Positions 53,387 through 61,956 of a DNA stretch of 64,000 nt are shown here, piece by piece. Origin of the DNA: Rhodanobacteraceae bacterium. Lineage in GTDB: Bacteria > Pseudomonadota > Gammaproteobacteria > Xanthomonadales > Rhodanobacteraceae. Within the stretch, counting starts at the first letter, position 1; each line of letters begins with the position of its first letter. The notes under the pieces are model-generated. The model was not told the DNA's origin. It saw only the letters and a program-made list of their open reading frames with translations, and did no database searches. Made by a program: the position numbers and the translations under genes. The stretch covers positions 17,448 to 81,447 of the forward strand of contig JAEUPP010000033.1 in assembly GCA_016790075.1 (NCBI GenBank), read 5' to 3'.

Positions 53387-54355
53387 ATGGCCCAGCCTCG
53401 CTCCCAACTGGTCTCTACGGATGAACGCGGCGTATTCCACTGTGTGCAGCGCTGCGTGCGCCGCGCTTGGCTGTGTGGTGAGGACAAATACACCGGCATT
53501 TCCTTTGAACATCGCAAGCAGTGGGTCACGGACCGAATTGCCCTCGTAGGCCAGTGCTTTGCCGTCGCTATCCATGCCTACGCCGTGATGAGCAATCACC
53601 TGCATCTGGTGCTGGAGGTTGATCCACTAGCCCCCGCGCACTGGTGCGACGAAGACGTTGCGCGACGCTGGGTACGGCTATTCCCACCGCGTGAGGCCAC
53701 GGCGTTGGCCTTCGAGATGAAATGCCAGTCGGTGATCAATGATCCGACTCGTCTGGGCGTGATCCGCCAACGTCTGGGCAGTTTGTCCTGGCTGATGAAG
53801 TGTCTGGTCGAACCGATTGCTCGCCGTGCGAACGCGGAAGACCTTTGCAAGGGACGTTTCTGGGAAGGCCGCTTCAAATCACAGGTCTTGAAGGATGAAA
53901 AGGCACAGCTGGCGGCGATGGCCTATGTGGATTTGAACCCGATTCGGGCAGGCATTGCGAACCGGATCGAGGAACAACAGCACACCAGCGTGAGCGAGCG
54001 GGTTCGGGAAGCGAACGATCGCCCAGAGTTGCTGGCCTGCGTGCTGCAGCCCAGAGTTGCGACGATCAAGCCGACTTTGCCGGAAATCCGATTGCGGGAC
54101 TATCTGGCGCTGGTGGAATGGACCGGCAAGCAGCTAAGGGTTGACCACGCTGGCGCTACTTCCGAAGCAGCGCCAGAGATTGTTGAACAGATGGAGAAGA
54201 ACGCGAGCCGCTGGCCGGTGCGGGTCAAGGCTATAGGTTCGCGTTACTGGCGTGTTGTTGGCGAGGCACAAGACCTGGTCGATACCGCCAAAGCGCTAGG
54301 CCAGCGCTGGCTGCGTGGTATTGGGTTTGCGAGGTCGCTGGGAAGAGGTCGATGA
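53387..54355 (+). CDS. REP-associated tyrosine transposase (RAYT, Y1_Tnp)
   Basis: A 322-residue transposase of the IS200-like HUH family. The N-terminal part has F-H-C-V-Q-R-C-V-R-R, then the metal-binding H-x-H in A-V-M-S-N-H-L-H-L-V-L-E-V (~residue 70). Later segments K-C-Q-S-V-I-N and F-W-E-G-R-F-K-S-Q-V-L-K-D and A-Y-V-D-L-N-P-I-R-A-G-I are typical. The catalytic tyrosine is probably in the latter Y-V-D-L-N-P region, as in related RAYTs. The full frame is intact and of normal length. RAYTs process REP palindromes and usually move little as single copies; the decayed second copy at 54855 is therefore notable. Confidence 0.9.
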   Translation: MAQPRSQLVSTDERGVFHCVQRCVRRAWLCGEDKYTGISFEHRKQWVTDRIALVGQCFAVAIHAYAVMSNHLHLVLEVDPLAPAHWCDEDVARRWVRLFPPREATALAFEMKCQSVINDPTRLGVIRQRLGSLSWLMKCLVEPIARRANAEDLCKGRFWEGRFKSQVLKDEKAQLAAMAYVDLNPIRAGIANRIEEQQHTSVSERVREANDRPELLACVLQPRVATIKPTLPEIRLRDYLALVEWTGKQLRVDHAGATSEAAPEIVEQMEKNASRWPVRVKAIGSRYWRVVGEAQDLVDTAKALGQRWLRGIGFARSLGRGR

Positions 54356-54469
54356 GTCCGATGACCGGGATACTTGAAGCGCGCAAGCGAGGAACGGTTG
54401 TGGGTAAAGCGAAATTTCTGCTCGTTGAAGTGCACGGAAAGCCCATTGCTCGGTCGTAGAACAATCGCG

Positions 54470-54708
54470 GGGTGGTATGAGGAAATTCGCGGGTGTCCTT
54501 GGTTTTGCAGATCGCGAGCACGGCACACGCGCTTGTCATAGTGGCCGCGGCAACGATGGCCACACTGGGAACACAGCGCGGTTTTTCGGCGTTGTAACGT
54601 CACGATCCGCACCTTCGGATCGCCGAACGCGCCCTTGAGCGTTGCTGCTGCAACGAAGCCAGGAGAGCAGAACAACTCGCGCAGGTTACGGCCCGTTTTC
54701 ATCAGCAA
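54470..54708 (-). pseudogene. ISL3-family transposase N-terminal fragment (zinc-ribbon)
   Basis: On the minus strand the frame from 54708 reads R-E-L-F-C-S-P-G-F-V-A-A-A and V-R-I-V-T-L-Q-R-R, then C-S-Q-C-G-H-R-C-R-G-H-Y-D, the short zinc-binding start of ISL3 transposases. After C-R-A-R-D-L the similarity is lost, and the DDE core is absent. It lies wedged between the intact RAYT and the RAYT remnant. The assignment rests on a short motif and could be wrong, but C-x-x-C-G with a following Y-D-x-R is characteristic. Confidence 0.55.
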
Positions 54709-54854
54709 CCCCCCGGCTTACCGTCAGAGCAGGAATCGGCTGCCTTCCAGCAACCGGAAGATGTCTTGATTCAGGAGGATAGGCAACTACTCCATGCTGG
54801 AATCATCCACACGATTCCGCGATGAGCCTGGAAAAGGACAGCATTCGCTGACCG

Positions 54855-54980
54855 TTTCGCGTCAAGGACATAGTTTCACGTTATTGGCGCGTTGTGGGAG
54901 ATGCGCAAGATCTGATCGATACGGCCAGAGAGCTGGGCCAGCAATGGCTGCGAGTACGGTCGCTTGAGAAAGTTCGCTGA
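54855..54980 (+). pseudogene. C-terminal remnant of a second RAYT transposase
   Basis: The frame reads F-R-V-K-D-I-V-S-R-Y-W-R-V-V-G-D-A-Q-D-L-I-D-T-A, then L-G-Q-Q-W-L-R before a TGA. It matches residues ~280-315 of the intact RAYT (V-R-V-K-A-I-G-S-R-Y-W-R-V-V-G-E-A-Q-D-L-V-D-T-A). The following bases (GGGATTCTTGAAGCGCGC) also match those after the intact gene's stop, so the copy included its 3' flank. The rest of the gene is missing. Confidence 0.85.
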
Positions 54981-55104
54981 TCCCTCGTGCAGGGATTCTT
55001 GAAGCGCGCGAGCGAGGATCAATCCTGTGCGAAGCCTATTTGCTGTGCATCTGGTTTAACGGATGGATCGCGACTTCGCCTATCTCTGGCGAACAGATTG
55101 GCGA

Positions 55105-55243
55105 GCTAAGTTGTTAGGAAGATTTGTGCGTGTCCTTGGGTGTTCAGGAAGATTTGTGCGTGTCCTTGAGTGTTTGTGCGTGTCCTTGAGTGTTGAGTGT
55201 TTGTGCGTGTCCTTGAGTGTTGCTTGAGTGTTGCTTGAGTGTT
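55105..55243. repeat. Degenerate short tandem repeats inside the IS66 tnpB remnant
   Basis: A 30-base unit (AGGAAGATTTGTGCGTGTCC followed by TTGRGTGTTC) occurs twice at 55112-55171. Shorter TTTGTGCGTGTCCTTGAGTG units of about 20-30 bases follow to ~55215, then TTGCTTGAGTG units of 11 bases to ~55240. On the minus strand this reads as H-S-R-T-R-T-N-T-Q and T-Q-G-H-A-Q-I-F-L repeats. It replaces the normal C-terminus of TnpB. Confidence 0.75.
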
Positions 55244-55456
55244 CAGCCGCTTGGACCAGATGCAAAATCCACTGCGATCAAAGTACAGCACTTTCATCTG
55301 CGTGCCACGCCGGTTGACGAACACAAATAGCCGGCCGCTGATCGGATCCTGCTGCAGCTCGTTCTTTGTCAACGCATACAAACCGTCGAACGACTTGCGC
55401 ATGCCGCAGGGGCGACCGTACACGTGAACCCGAATCTGGCCTTCAGGGAAGAACAT
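55243..55456 (-). pseudogene. tnpB: IS66 TnpB (Orf2), truncated
   Basis: The first 71 residues are a good IS66 Orf2: M-F-F-P-E-G-Q-I-R-V-H-V-Y-G-R-P and M-R-K-S-F-D-G-L-Y-A-L, then M-K-V-L-Y-F-D-R-S-G-F-C-I-W-S-K-R-L. A full TnpB continues about 45 residues more. Here the frame passes into the short tandem repeats and ends at 55106. The start ATG overlaps the tnpA stop (TGATG), as in intact IS66. The tnpC transposase gene is absent, so the element cannot move alone. Confidence 0.85.
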
Positions 55457-55740
55457 CAGCCGCGCACCAACTGCACGACAAGCCCGCCGCCGAGTTCGAT
55501 CCGTAGTTCGACGCGGCTGCTACCGCTCAATGCGCCCAGATCGACGAACGAATTCCCAGCAGACGCAGCCGGCAGCACCCGGCGTGCATCATTCCCCAGC
55601 CGCGACCGCCATTGATAGAAACTTGCCGCGTTCAACCGCTCCTGCGCGCAGAACGCCGCTACGGAAAGCCCGCTAGCCAACTGCTTGGCCAGCAACGCTC
55701 GCCAGTCCTCCGCGCTCCGCCGTATGTGTTTGCCTGTCAT
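55456..55740 (-). CDS. tnpA: IS66 accessory protein TnpA
   Basis: A 94-residue IS66 TnpA with the family start R-R-S-A-E-D-W-R-A-L-L-A and the helix G-L-S-V-A-A-F-C-A-Q-E-R-L-N-A-A-S-F-Y-Q-W-R-S-R-L. The end R-I-E-L-G-G-G-L-V-V-Q-L-V-R-G is typical. I chose the ATG at 55740 because GGAGGACGAG precedes it; a longer frame from 55770 lacks this support. It is intact but orphaned, since the downstream tnpB is broken and tnpC is lost. Confidence 0.85.
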   Translation of the reverse strand: MTGKHIRRSAEDWRALLAKQLASGLSVAAFCAQERLNAASFYQWRSRLGNDARRVLPAASAGNSFVDLGALSGSSRVELRIELGGGLVVQLVRG

Positions 55741-55796
55741 CTCGTCCTCCCGCTCCGTGAATTGCGGCAAATTCTCCGTACGAGGGGAACGAAAGG

Positions 55797-55822
55797 AAGG
55801 ACGGCGCTCAGTTATCGCTTAC
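55797..55822 (-). mobile_element. IS66 left terminal repeat, abutting the hydrolase stop codon
   Basis: On the minus strand, directly after the TAG of the hydrolase gene (55823), the sequence reads GTAAGCGATAACTGAGCGCC. IS66 ends characteristically begin with GTAA. About 60 bases further on comes tnpA. The element therefore inserted just 3' of the hydrolase gene and may have shaped its last codon. Confidence 0.65.
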
Positions 55823-56962
55823 CTAGGGCAAGCCGCCAACCCCGGCATCTTTCGCCTCCAACCATTGATCAACCTTGTCAAAAAGCTGGTAGACATACCC
55901 CCTGTCCGTCTCGACGCCGCGCCAGAGAAACCAGCCCTGAGCAAGCAGGTTCGTGCCGGTGTTGCGGCGATTGATCAGGACGAGATGGGTTTCCGGGTCG
56001 ATGATGATGAACTGGCCACCCCAGCCGTCAGCGCAGATCCGGCGCCGACCGTTGCTGTAGCGTGTCCACCATAGATAGCCATAGCCATTGTAGAACCCGC
56101 CGCCGAACAGTTTCTTGGGATCGGTTTCGGGCGACGAATGCATGTCCGTCATTTCCCTCATTTCCCGAATCCAGCTCGCCGACACCAGGCGATGACCGCG
56201 ATAAACGCCATCGTTGGCCACGAGCAATGCGAAGCGGGTCAGATCGTCGGCGCTCATGTAGATGATGTACTGCTGGACGCTAGACCCTTTGATGCCATCC
56301 CAGTCGACATCCGCGGCGGTAAAGTGTTGCATGCCGAGAGGCTTGGCCAGCCATTCGACCAGGATTTCGCCCAGCGGCATTCCCGCCTTGCGCTGCAGAA
56401 TTTCGCCCAGGGCGTTGAAGCCCCAGTTGTTGTAGAAAAATACCTGGCCTGGCTTGGACGAGTGACGTGCCGGACGCTCCCAGTTCTGGCCGGAGGCACC
56501 GATATAGATTCCGGATCGTGACTTCAGCAAGTCCGTTATCGTCGCCTGTTTCTCGACCGGGGTCAGCGGGGTTTCCTTGTCGTCATAGCCCAGGGCTTCG
56601 AGGGTGTCGTCGCGCTTCAGCAGCCCTTTTTCTATGGCCATGCCATAAAGCACTGCGATGATGCTCTTGCGGACCGAGTGTGTATTGATCTTCTGGGTAA
56701 CTTGTCCGCCCCGGTACACGAGTTGCCCGTCTTTGACGATGATCAGCGCATCGGACCGATGCTCCTTGGCATGCCGGGTCAGTTCGAGAATCTCGGGAGC
56801 GTTCCAGTACTGCGCCTTTGGCAGATCTTCGACACCTGCTGGCGTCTTGCCTGTTGCGCAACTGCACAACAGCGCCAGGAGCGCCAGAAGCAAGGCCAGG
56901 CCGGTTGTCTTATGGATCAGACGCAGGTGGGAGGGCTGAGCTTTCACGGTTGGCGCCTTCAC
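55823..56962 (-). CDS. Beta-lactamase-fold serine hydrolase, probable lipoprotein
   Basis: A 379-residue protein of the class C beta-lactamase/EstB family, from a GTG start at 56962. Residues ~18-36 are a hydrophobic signal (T-T-G-L-A-L-L-L-A-L-L-A-L-L) with a possible lipobox ending L-C-S-C. The S-x-x-K serine motif is S-V-R-K (about residue 96). The Y-x-N motif is F-F-Y-N-N-W-G (about residue 178). The third motif, usually H/K-T-G, is at D-G-W-G-G-Q (about residue 319) and is replaced here. The related peptidases and esterases cleave beta-lactam-like or ester substrates. It is divergent from the AraC-type regulator gene. Confidence 0.78.
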   Translation of the reverse strand: MKAPTVKAQPSHLRLIHKTTGLALLLALLALLCSCATGKTPAGVEDLPKAQYWNAPEILELTRHAKEHRSDALIIVKDGQLVYRGGQVTQKINTHSVRKSIIAVLYGMAIEKGLLKRDDTLEALGYDDKETPLTPVEKQATITDLLKSRSGIYIGASGQNWERPARHSSKPGQVFFYNNWGFNALGEILQRKAGMPLGEILVEWLAKPLGMQHFTAADVDWDGIKGSSVQQYIIYMSADDLTRFALLVANDGVYRGHRLVSASWIREMREMTDMHSSPETDPKKLFGGGFYNGYGYLWWTRYSNGRRRICADGWGGQFIIIDPETHLVLINRRNTGTNLLAQGWFLWRGVETDRGYVYQLFDKVDQWLEAKDAGVGGLP

Positions 56963-57506
56963 AAAAAAGGAGCGCCGATGTTTGGCCTGAGTGCGCCGCT
57001 GTACCTCCTGTTCAGGAATCAGATGCTCTTAAAAAGTGTGGGAGTACGTTTTCCGCCGGGAAAACGTCGTCTGGTCGCCAGCGGCGAGACATACCGAAGT
57101 GATCAGGGTTGCCGGCGCCCGGCCGGACGCGCGCTCAGCGTCATTGTCTGCGTGATGTTGCGCTGCACAACATTCATGGGGCTGCCGGTCGTCGCGCATC
57201 GGACAGCACCGGGCTGGGCAGTTGTGGCCTCTTCGATGTGGCGAGCCAGCCACTGCAGCAGCACGGCTGCTTTCAGTGCGGCTACCTCCAGCGCGGTGGG
57301 CAGATCGTCGATGCCTGGTTCAGGTCCCAGAACCCGGGCCGGCAAGGATGAGTGAGGCACTCAGGAGGGGGCGCCCGGGTCGACGCTGCTGGTGTTCATC
57401 CCGGGTCCGGCCCATAAAATCGACGGCCCGGAGAGTCCCTGCAGCACAATGCATGATGTCTTGCGAGGCTTCTCACCATCACGCCATCGGAAAGGCTAAG
57501 TAGGAA
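56963..57506. other. Divergent intergenic region between the hydrolase and AraC-type regulator
   Basis: About 540 bases between divergent genes, probably holding both promoters. An inverted repeat ACGTTTTCC (57046-57054) and GGAAAACGT (57059-57067) with a 4-base loop is a good operator or terminator candidate. It lies ~85 bases 5' of the hydrolase start. A minus-strand 85-residue frame (57103-57360) has no recognisable features and I do not call it. Confidence 0.5.
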
Positions 57507-58694
57507 ATGCAGACATTCATGAATACGCTGCTGTTGCTGGGGGTGATCCAGGGCGGAATAACAGGTGTTGGACTGTTGCTGTATGCGGGGCGCAAGAACG
57601 GCAGCCATTGGCTGGCCTTCGCGGTACTGGCGTTAGCGTTGACCCTGCTGCGCCTGTGGACGCATGCGACGGGCCTGGAGTCGCAGCCGCTGTTTCGGCG
57701 TCTGCCATTGAGTGTCGATCTGGCGATCATGCCGCTTTTCCATCTGTACGCGCTGTCGCTTACCGCCGCGTCGACGGCTTCTGTTCGACGCGGGTTCGCA
57801 TGGCTGGTGCCATGGATAGTGTTCATGACGTATTCGGTTCTGGTTTACCTGGCGAGTGTCGGGCATGGAGACCTCACGCAGATAGATGCTGCGGCGGAGC
57901 AATGGCATTACTCGCGGGTCAAGCAAATCGAGGATTGGCTGACTGTTGTACTGAACCTGCTTCTGGCCGGACTGATCTGGTCGCGAGTCAGCCGCTATCA
58001 CGCCCGCATCGGCCATTGGGTGCCAGAGCGATTCTCCGCGCTGCTGGGGATGCTGAAAGTCATCATGGCGTTGACGTTGGTCGCCGCGGTGATCATCCTG
58101 ATCGACTTCGCCGCCCATCGGATACTGAAGCTGAGCGACCGCCACTATCTCGTTCAGGCGGTCCGTGCCTGGTATGTCACCTTGGTCTACATCGTCGGTA
58201 TTGTCGGGTTTCGACTGAAAGATCTGCCGCAGTTTGTACCGGATAACGTCGGGCCAGCGAAGCCCGCGCTGAGCGAGTCAGCCCTGCAGGCGTCCTATCA
58301 GAAACTGCAGGCGCTGATGCAGACGGAACAGATCTACGCCAACCCCGATCTCAACCTCAACGACGTCGCAAAGCGCCTGAATTTGCCTGACGCCGAAGTC
58401 TCCAGAGTGATCCGGGAAGGCTCGGGCAAGAATTTCCGCACCTACGTCAATGATTTTCGCATCGGGTCCGTCAAGCAGAAGCTGACTGACGCGGGTTACG
58501 TCAATGTGTCTATCCTGGCGATAGCATTGGAGAGCGGCTTCAACTCGGAGTCGAGTTTTTATCGGGTGTTCAAGGCGGCCACCGGCCTGTCTCCTACGGC
58601 ATTCCGCCTGACAACGGCACGCAGTGAAACAGGCCGCAGTGAAACAGGCCATGCGCATCCGGCGAGACCAGTGAGGAGCGGGGTTGGGCCATAG
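57507..58694 (+). CDS. AraC-type HTH regulator with membrane N-terminal domain
   Basis: A 395-residue protein. Residues ~1-235 hold about six or seven hydrophobic helices, for example L-L-L-L-G-V-I-Q-G-G-I-T-G-V-G-L-L and L-A-F-A-V-L-A-L-A-L-T-L-L, then I-M-A-L-T-L-V-A-A-V-I-I-L and V-T-L-V-Y-I-V-G-I-V-G-F. The C-terminal ~110 residues are an AraC/XylS HTH: L-N-D-V-A-K-R-L-N-L-P-D-A-E-V-S-R, then V-N-V-S-I-L-A-I-A-L-E-S-G-F-N-S-E-S-S-F-Y-R-V-F-K and the closing G-L-S-P-T-A-F-R. It is divergent from the hydrolase gene and may regulate it. The C-terminus has a 15-base duplication (codons S-E-T-G-R / S-E-T-G-H), which is harmless and recent. Confidence 0.85.
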   Translation: MQTFMNTLLLLGVIQGGITGVGLLLYAGRKNGSHWLAFAVLALALTLLRLWTHATGLESQPLFRRLPLSVDLAIMPLFHLYALSLTAASTASVRRGFAWLVPWIVFMTYSVLVYLASVGHGDLTQIDAAAEQWHYSRVKQIEDWLTVVLNLLLAGLIWSRVSRYHARIGHWVPERFSALLGMLKVIMALTLVAAVIILIDFAAHRILKLSDRHYLVQAVRAWYVTLVYIVGIVGFRLKDLPQFVPDNVGPAKPALSESALQASYQKLQALMQTEQIYANPDLNLNDVAKRLNLPDAEVSRVIREGSGKNFRTYVNDFRIGSVKQKLTDAGYVNVSILAIALESGFNSESSFYRVFKAATGLSPTAFRLTTARSETGRSETGHAHPARPVRSGVGP

Positions 58695-58725
58695 CTGCAT
58701 GCTCCGGAGCAACGGGCGTGTTGGC

Positions 58726-61700
58726 TCAGTGAAAATCCCGCGATGTGGTGTGGAACTGCGGCAGCAGATGGTTGAGGTTGGCCAGTTTGTGCGCGACGAG
58801 ATGGCAGACGCCGTCGACGTGCTGCAACTGGCCGTCGACACGCAGCAAGGAGGATTCCAGCAGTTCGCGGCGGTACTGCAGGGCGATGCGTTCCCAGACG
58901 ACGAGGTTGATCTGGCCGTATTCGTCTTCCAGTGTGACGAAAGTGACGCCACCTGCCTCGGGGGGGCGTTGCCGCACGGTGACCAGGCCGGCGACGCGGG
59001 CGGGTGCGCCGTGTTCGCGGCTGCGGATGGCGCGTGAATCGGACAGGCGTTGCCGGCGCAGTTCTTTGCGCACCAGGGCAACCGGATGGCTTTCCAGCGA
59101 ATAGCCCTGCGTGGCGTAGTCAGCTTCGACGTTCTCGGCCGTGGACGGCGGGCGCAGTGTGACCTCGAGTTCTGCGGTCTGGGCCGCTGCCAGCAGCGGC
59201 GGCAGGCGTTCGGCCCCGGCGCTGTACCAGCGGGCACGATGGCGGTGGCCAGCCAGCTGGCGCAGGGCGCCGGCTTCGGCGAGCCGCTCGCTCTCGAAAC
59301 GGTTCAGGCCCGCACGTTGCACCAGGTCGGCGACGCTGGTGAAAGGACGCTGCGTGCGGGCTTTGACGAGGTTCGCAGCCAGTGCTTCGGACGCGCCCTT
59401 GAGCAGGCACAGGCCCAGGCGCAGCGCGAGCGTGCTGTTACTGCGTTCCAGTGTGCAATGCCACTGGCTGCAGGTGACGTCGATGGGGCGCACCTCGACT
59501 CCATGTCGTCGTGTGTCCTGGATCAGCTGCGCCGGGGCGTAGAAACCCATGGGCAGCGAATTGAGCAGGGCGCAGGTGAATACCGCCGGGTAATGGCATT
59601 TGATATAGGACGAGGCATAAGCGAGCAGGGCGAAACTGGCCGAATGGGATTCGGGAAAGCCATAGCTGCCGAATCCCTTGATCTGGTTGAACAGTCCTTC
59701 GGCATAGGCTTCGTAGCCCTGTTCCTTCATGCCATCGAAAATTTCCTTCTGGAACTTTTCTACAGTTCCATCATTTTTCCACGAGCCCATGGCGCGGCGC
59801 AGCTGGTCGGCACGGCCCGGTGTGAAGCCGGCCACGACCTGCACCAGCTTCATGACCTGCTCCTGGAAGATGGGTACGCCGCAGGTGCGTTCCAGGATGG
59901 CCTCGATGCGGTTCTTGTGCGTGTGGTTCTCGCTGGCGTTCTTGCGCGTGCTTTCCGGATAGACGATGGGCTCCAGACCTTTGCGCCGGCGCAGGTAAGG
60001 ATGCACCATGCCGCCTTCGATGGGGCCGGGGCGCACAATCGCGATCTCGACCACAAGGTCGTAGAAATTGGCAGGCTTGAGCCGCGGCAGCATCGACATC
60101 TGCGCGCGTGATTCGATCTGGAACACGCCGATGGTGTCGGCTTTCTGGATCATCGCGTAGGTCGGCGCGTCGTCGGGCGGAATCGACGCAAGGTCATAGG
60201 ACTGGCCACAGTGATCGCGCAGCAGATCGAAGCAACGGCGCAGGCAGGTCAGCATGCCCAGGGCCAGGCAATCAACCTTGAGCAGCTTCAGTGATTCCAG
60301 ATCGTCCTTGTCCCACTGGATCACGGTGCGGTCGGCCATGCTCGCGTTCTCGACCGGAACCAGGGTGTGCAGCGGGTGCTCGGAGATCACGAAGCCGCCT
60401 ACATGCTGCGACAGATGGCGTGGCGAGCCACGCAGCTCCTCGACCAGGGCGACGAGGTGGCGGATGAGCCGGCTCGCCGGATCGAAGCCGCATTCGGCCA
60501 GGCGCTGCGCAAGGGGTATCTCGCCATGGGCATGGGAATAGGCGGCGCTGAGCTGGTTGAGCTGATCGTCGCCCAGGCCGAGTGCACGGCCTATGTCGCG
60601 CGCAGCACTCTTGCGCCGGTACATGATGACGGTGGCGGCGAGGGCGGCGCGCTGCCGACCGTATTTGCGGAAGACATACTGGATGACTTCCTCGCGGCGC
60701 TCATGCTCGAAGTCGACATCGATATCGGGCGGTTCGTCGCGCTCCTCCGAAATGAAGCGCTCGAACAGCAGGTTGCTGGCGACCGGGTCGATCGAGGTGA
60801 TACCCAGGCAATAACAGACTGCCGAATTGGCTGCCGAACCGCGGCCCTGGCACAGGATGGGCGGCGTCTGCGCGCGCGCCCAGTACACGATGTCGTGCAC
60901 GGTCAGAAAGAAGTGCTCGTATTTGAGTTTCTCGATCAGGGCGAACTCGCGGTCGAGCTGCCGCTGGTTTTTTTCGCTGATGCCTGCAGGCCAGCGCCAG
61001 TGAGCGCCGGCCTGGGTCAGTGCACGCAGGTGTTCGATAGGCCGGATGCCGGACGGTACGACTTCACTCGGGTATTCGTAGTGCAGCGTGTCCAGCTGGA
61101 AACGGCAGCGCTGCGCAATGGCTACCGATTCGGCGAGCAGTGCGGCCGGATAGATGCGCGCGAGCGCCGGCAGCGGACGCAGATGGCGCTCACCGTTCGG
61201 GAACAGCGCGTGGCCAGCCTGGTCTACCGTAGTGTTCAGGCGGATCGCGGTCATGACGTCCTGCAGCGCGCGCCGCCGGCGCTGGTGCATATGCACGTCG
61301 CCGGCGGCAACCAGGGGTAGACCATGTCGCTGTCCGAGTGCCTGCAACGCCGCGTGACGCTGGGTGTCGCCGCCATCACGATGCAGTTCGACCGCGAGCC
61401 ATGTGCGTCCAGGGAAAGTTTCAATTATCCATTTTGCCTGTTCGTCGGCGCTGGCTCCGGTGGTTGTCTTCGGCGCTATCCAGAGCGCGAGCAGACCACC
61501 GGCGCAGGATTCCAGATCCCTGCGACCAACGCGGTATTCTCCTTTTTCGCTGCGCAGGCGTGCCTGGGTGATGAGGCGGCAGAGATTGGTATAGCCGGTC
61601 TGGTCTTCAACCAGTACGACGAGGACGAGGCCGTCGTCCAGACGCAGCTCGCTGCCGATGATCAGCGGCAGATCGTGATCACGTGCGGCATTGAAGGCGC

Positions 61701-61956
61701 GTACGATGCCGGCGAGTGAGCATTCATCGGTGATCGCGAGTGCGGCGTAGCCGAGTTTCCTGGCGCGTGCGAACAATTCGTCAGCCGTGGATGCACCGCG
61801 CTGGAAGCTGAAGTCCGACAGGCAGTGCAGTTCGGCATAGGCACAGTCCACTGCCGCTGCGCTGGGTGAGCTGACGTGATCGGCGGCATCCTGCTGCGCT
61901 TTCTGCGCGTCACGCAGGCGTCGGCGCTGGCTGAGATCGATGATCGTGTCACTCAT
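58726..61956 (-). CDS. dnaE2: Error-prone DNA polymerase DnaE2
   Basis: A 1076-residue C-family polymerase for damage-induced mutagenesis. The ATG at 61956 overlaps the upstream imuB stop (ATGA), which decides the start; the frame also remains open upstream but inside imuB. Residues ~35-110 are the PHP domain (Y-A-E-L-H-C-L-S-D-F-S-F and A-L-A-I-T-D-E-C-S-L-A-G). The catalytic Asp pair is in P-P-D-I-D-V-D-F-E-H (about residue 405). The fingers region has G-V-P-I-F-Q-E-Q-V-M-K. The end carries an OB domain (A-G-L-V-T-V-R-Q-R-P, T-F-V-T-L-E-D-E-Y-G-Q-I-N-L-V-V-W). DnaE2 works with ImuB in translesion synthesis. Its end lies 31 bases from the convergent AraC-type gene's end. Confidence 0.95.
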   Translation of the reverse strand: MSDTIIDLSQRRRLRDAQKAQQDAADHVSSPSAAAVDCAYAELHCLSDFSFQRGASTADELFARARKLGYAALAITDECSLAGIVRAFNAARDHDLPLIIGSELRLDDGLVLVVLVEDQTGYTNLCRLITQARLRSEKGEYRVGRRDLESCAGGLLALWIAPKTTTGASADEQAKWIIETFPGRTWLAVELHRDGGDTQRHAALQALGQRHGLPLVAAGDVHMHQRRRRALQDVMTAIRLNTTVDQAGHALFPNGERHLRPLPALARIYPAALLAESVAIAQRCRFQLDTLHYEYPSEVVPSGIRPIEHLRALTQAGAHWRWPAGISEKNQRQLDREFALIEKLKYEHFFLTVHDIVYWARAQTPPILCQGRGSAANSAVCYCLGITSIDPVASNLLFERFISEERDEPPDIDVDFEHERREEVIQYVFRKYGRQRAALAATVIMYRRKSAARDIGRALGLGDDQLNQLSAAYSHAHGEIPLAQRLAECGFDPASRLIRHLVALVEELRGSPRHLSQHVGGFVISEHPLHTLVPVENASMADRTVIQWDKDDLESLKLLKVDCLALGMLTCLRRCFDLLRDHCGQSYDLASIPPDDAPTYAMIQKADTIGVFQIESRAQMSMLPRLKPANFYDLVVEIAIVRPGPIEGGMVHPYLRRRKGLEPIVYPESTRKNASENHTHKNRIEAILERTCGVPIFQEQVMKLVQVVAGFTPGRADQLRRAMGSWKNDGTVEKFQKEIFDGMKEQGYEAYAEGLFNQIKGFGSYGFPESHSASFALLAYASSYIKCHYPAVFTCALLNSLPMGFYAPAQLIQDTRRHGVEVRPIDVTCSQWHCTLERSNSTLALRLGLCLLKGASEALAANLVKARTQRPFTSVADLVQRAGLNRFESERLAEAGALRQLAGHRHRARWYSAGAERLPPLLAAAQTAELEVTLRPPSTAENVEADYATQGYSLESHPVALVRKELRRQRLSDSRAIRSREHGAPARVAGLVTVRQRPPEAGGVTFVTLEDEYGQINLVVWERIALQYRRELLESSLLRVDGQLQHVDGVCHLVAHKLANLNHLLPQFHTTSRDFH

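Noticed and set aside
52850-53605. 251-residue minus-strand frame over the lipase downstream region
   Set aside because: It crosses the esterase remnant, the repeats and the RAYT start, so it is a shadow.
57103-57360. 85-residue minus-strand frame in the divergent region
   Set aside because: No ribosome site, domain or conservation evidence; it probably lies in regulatory DNA.
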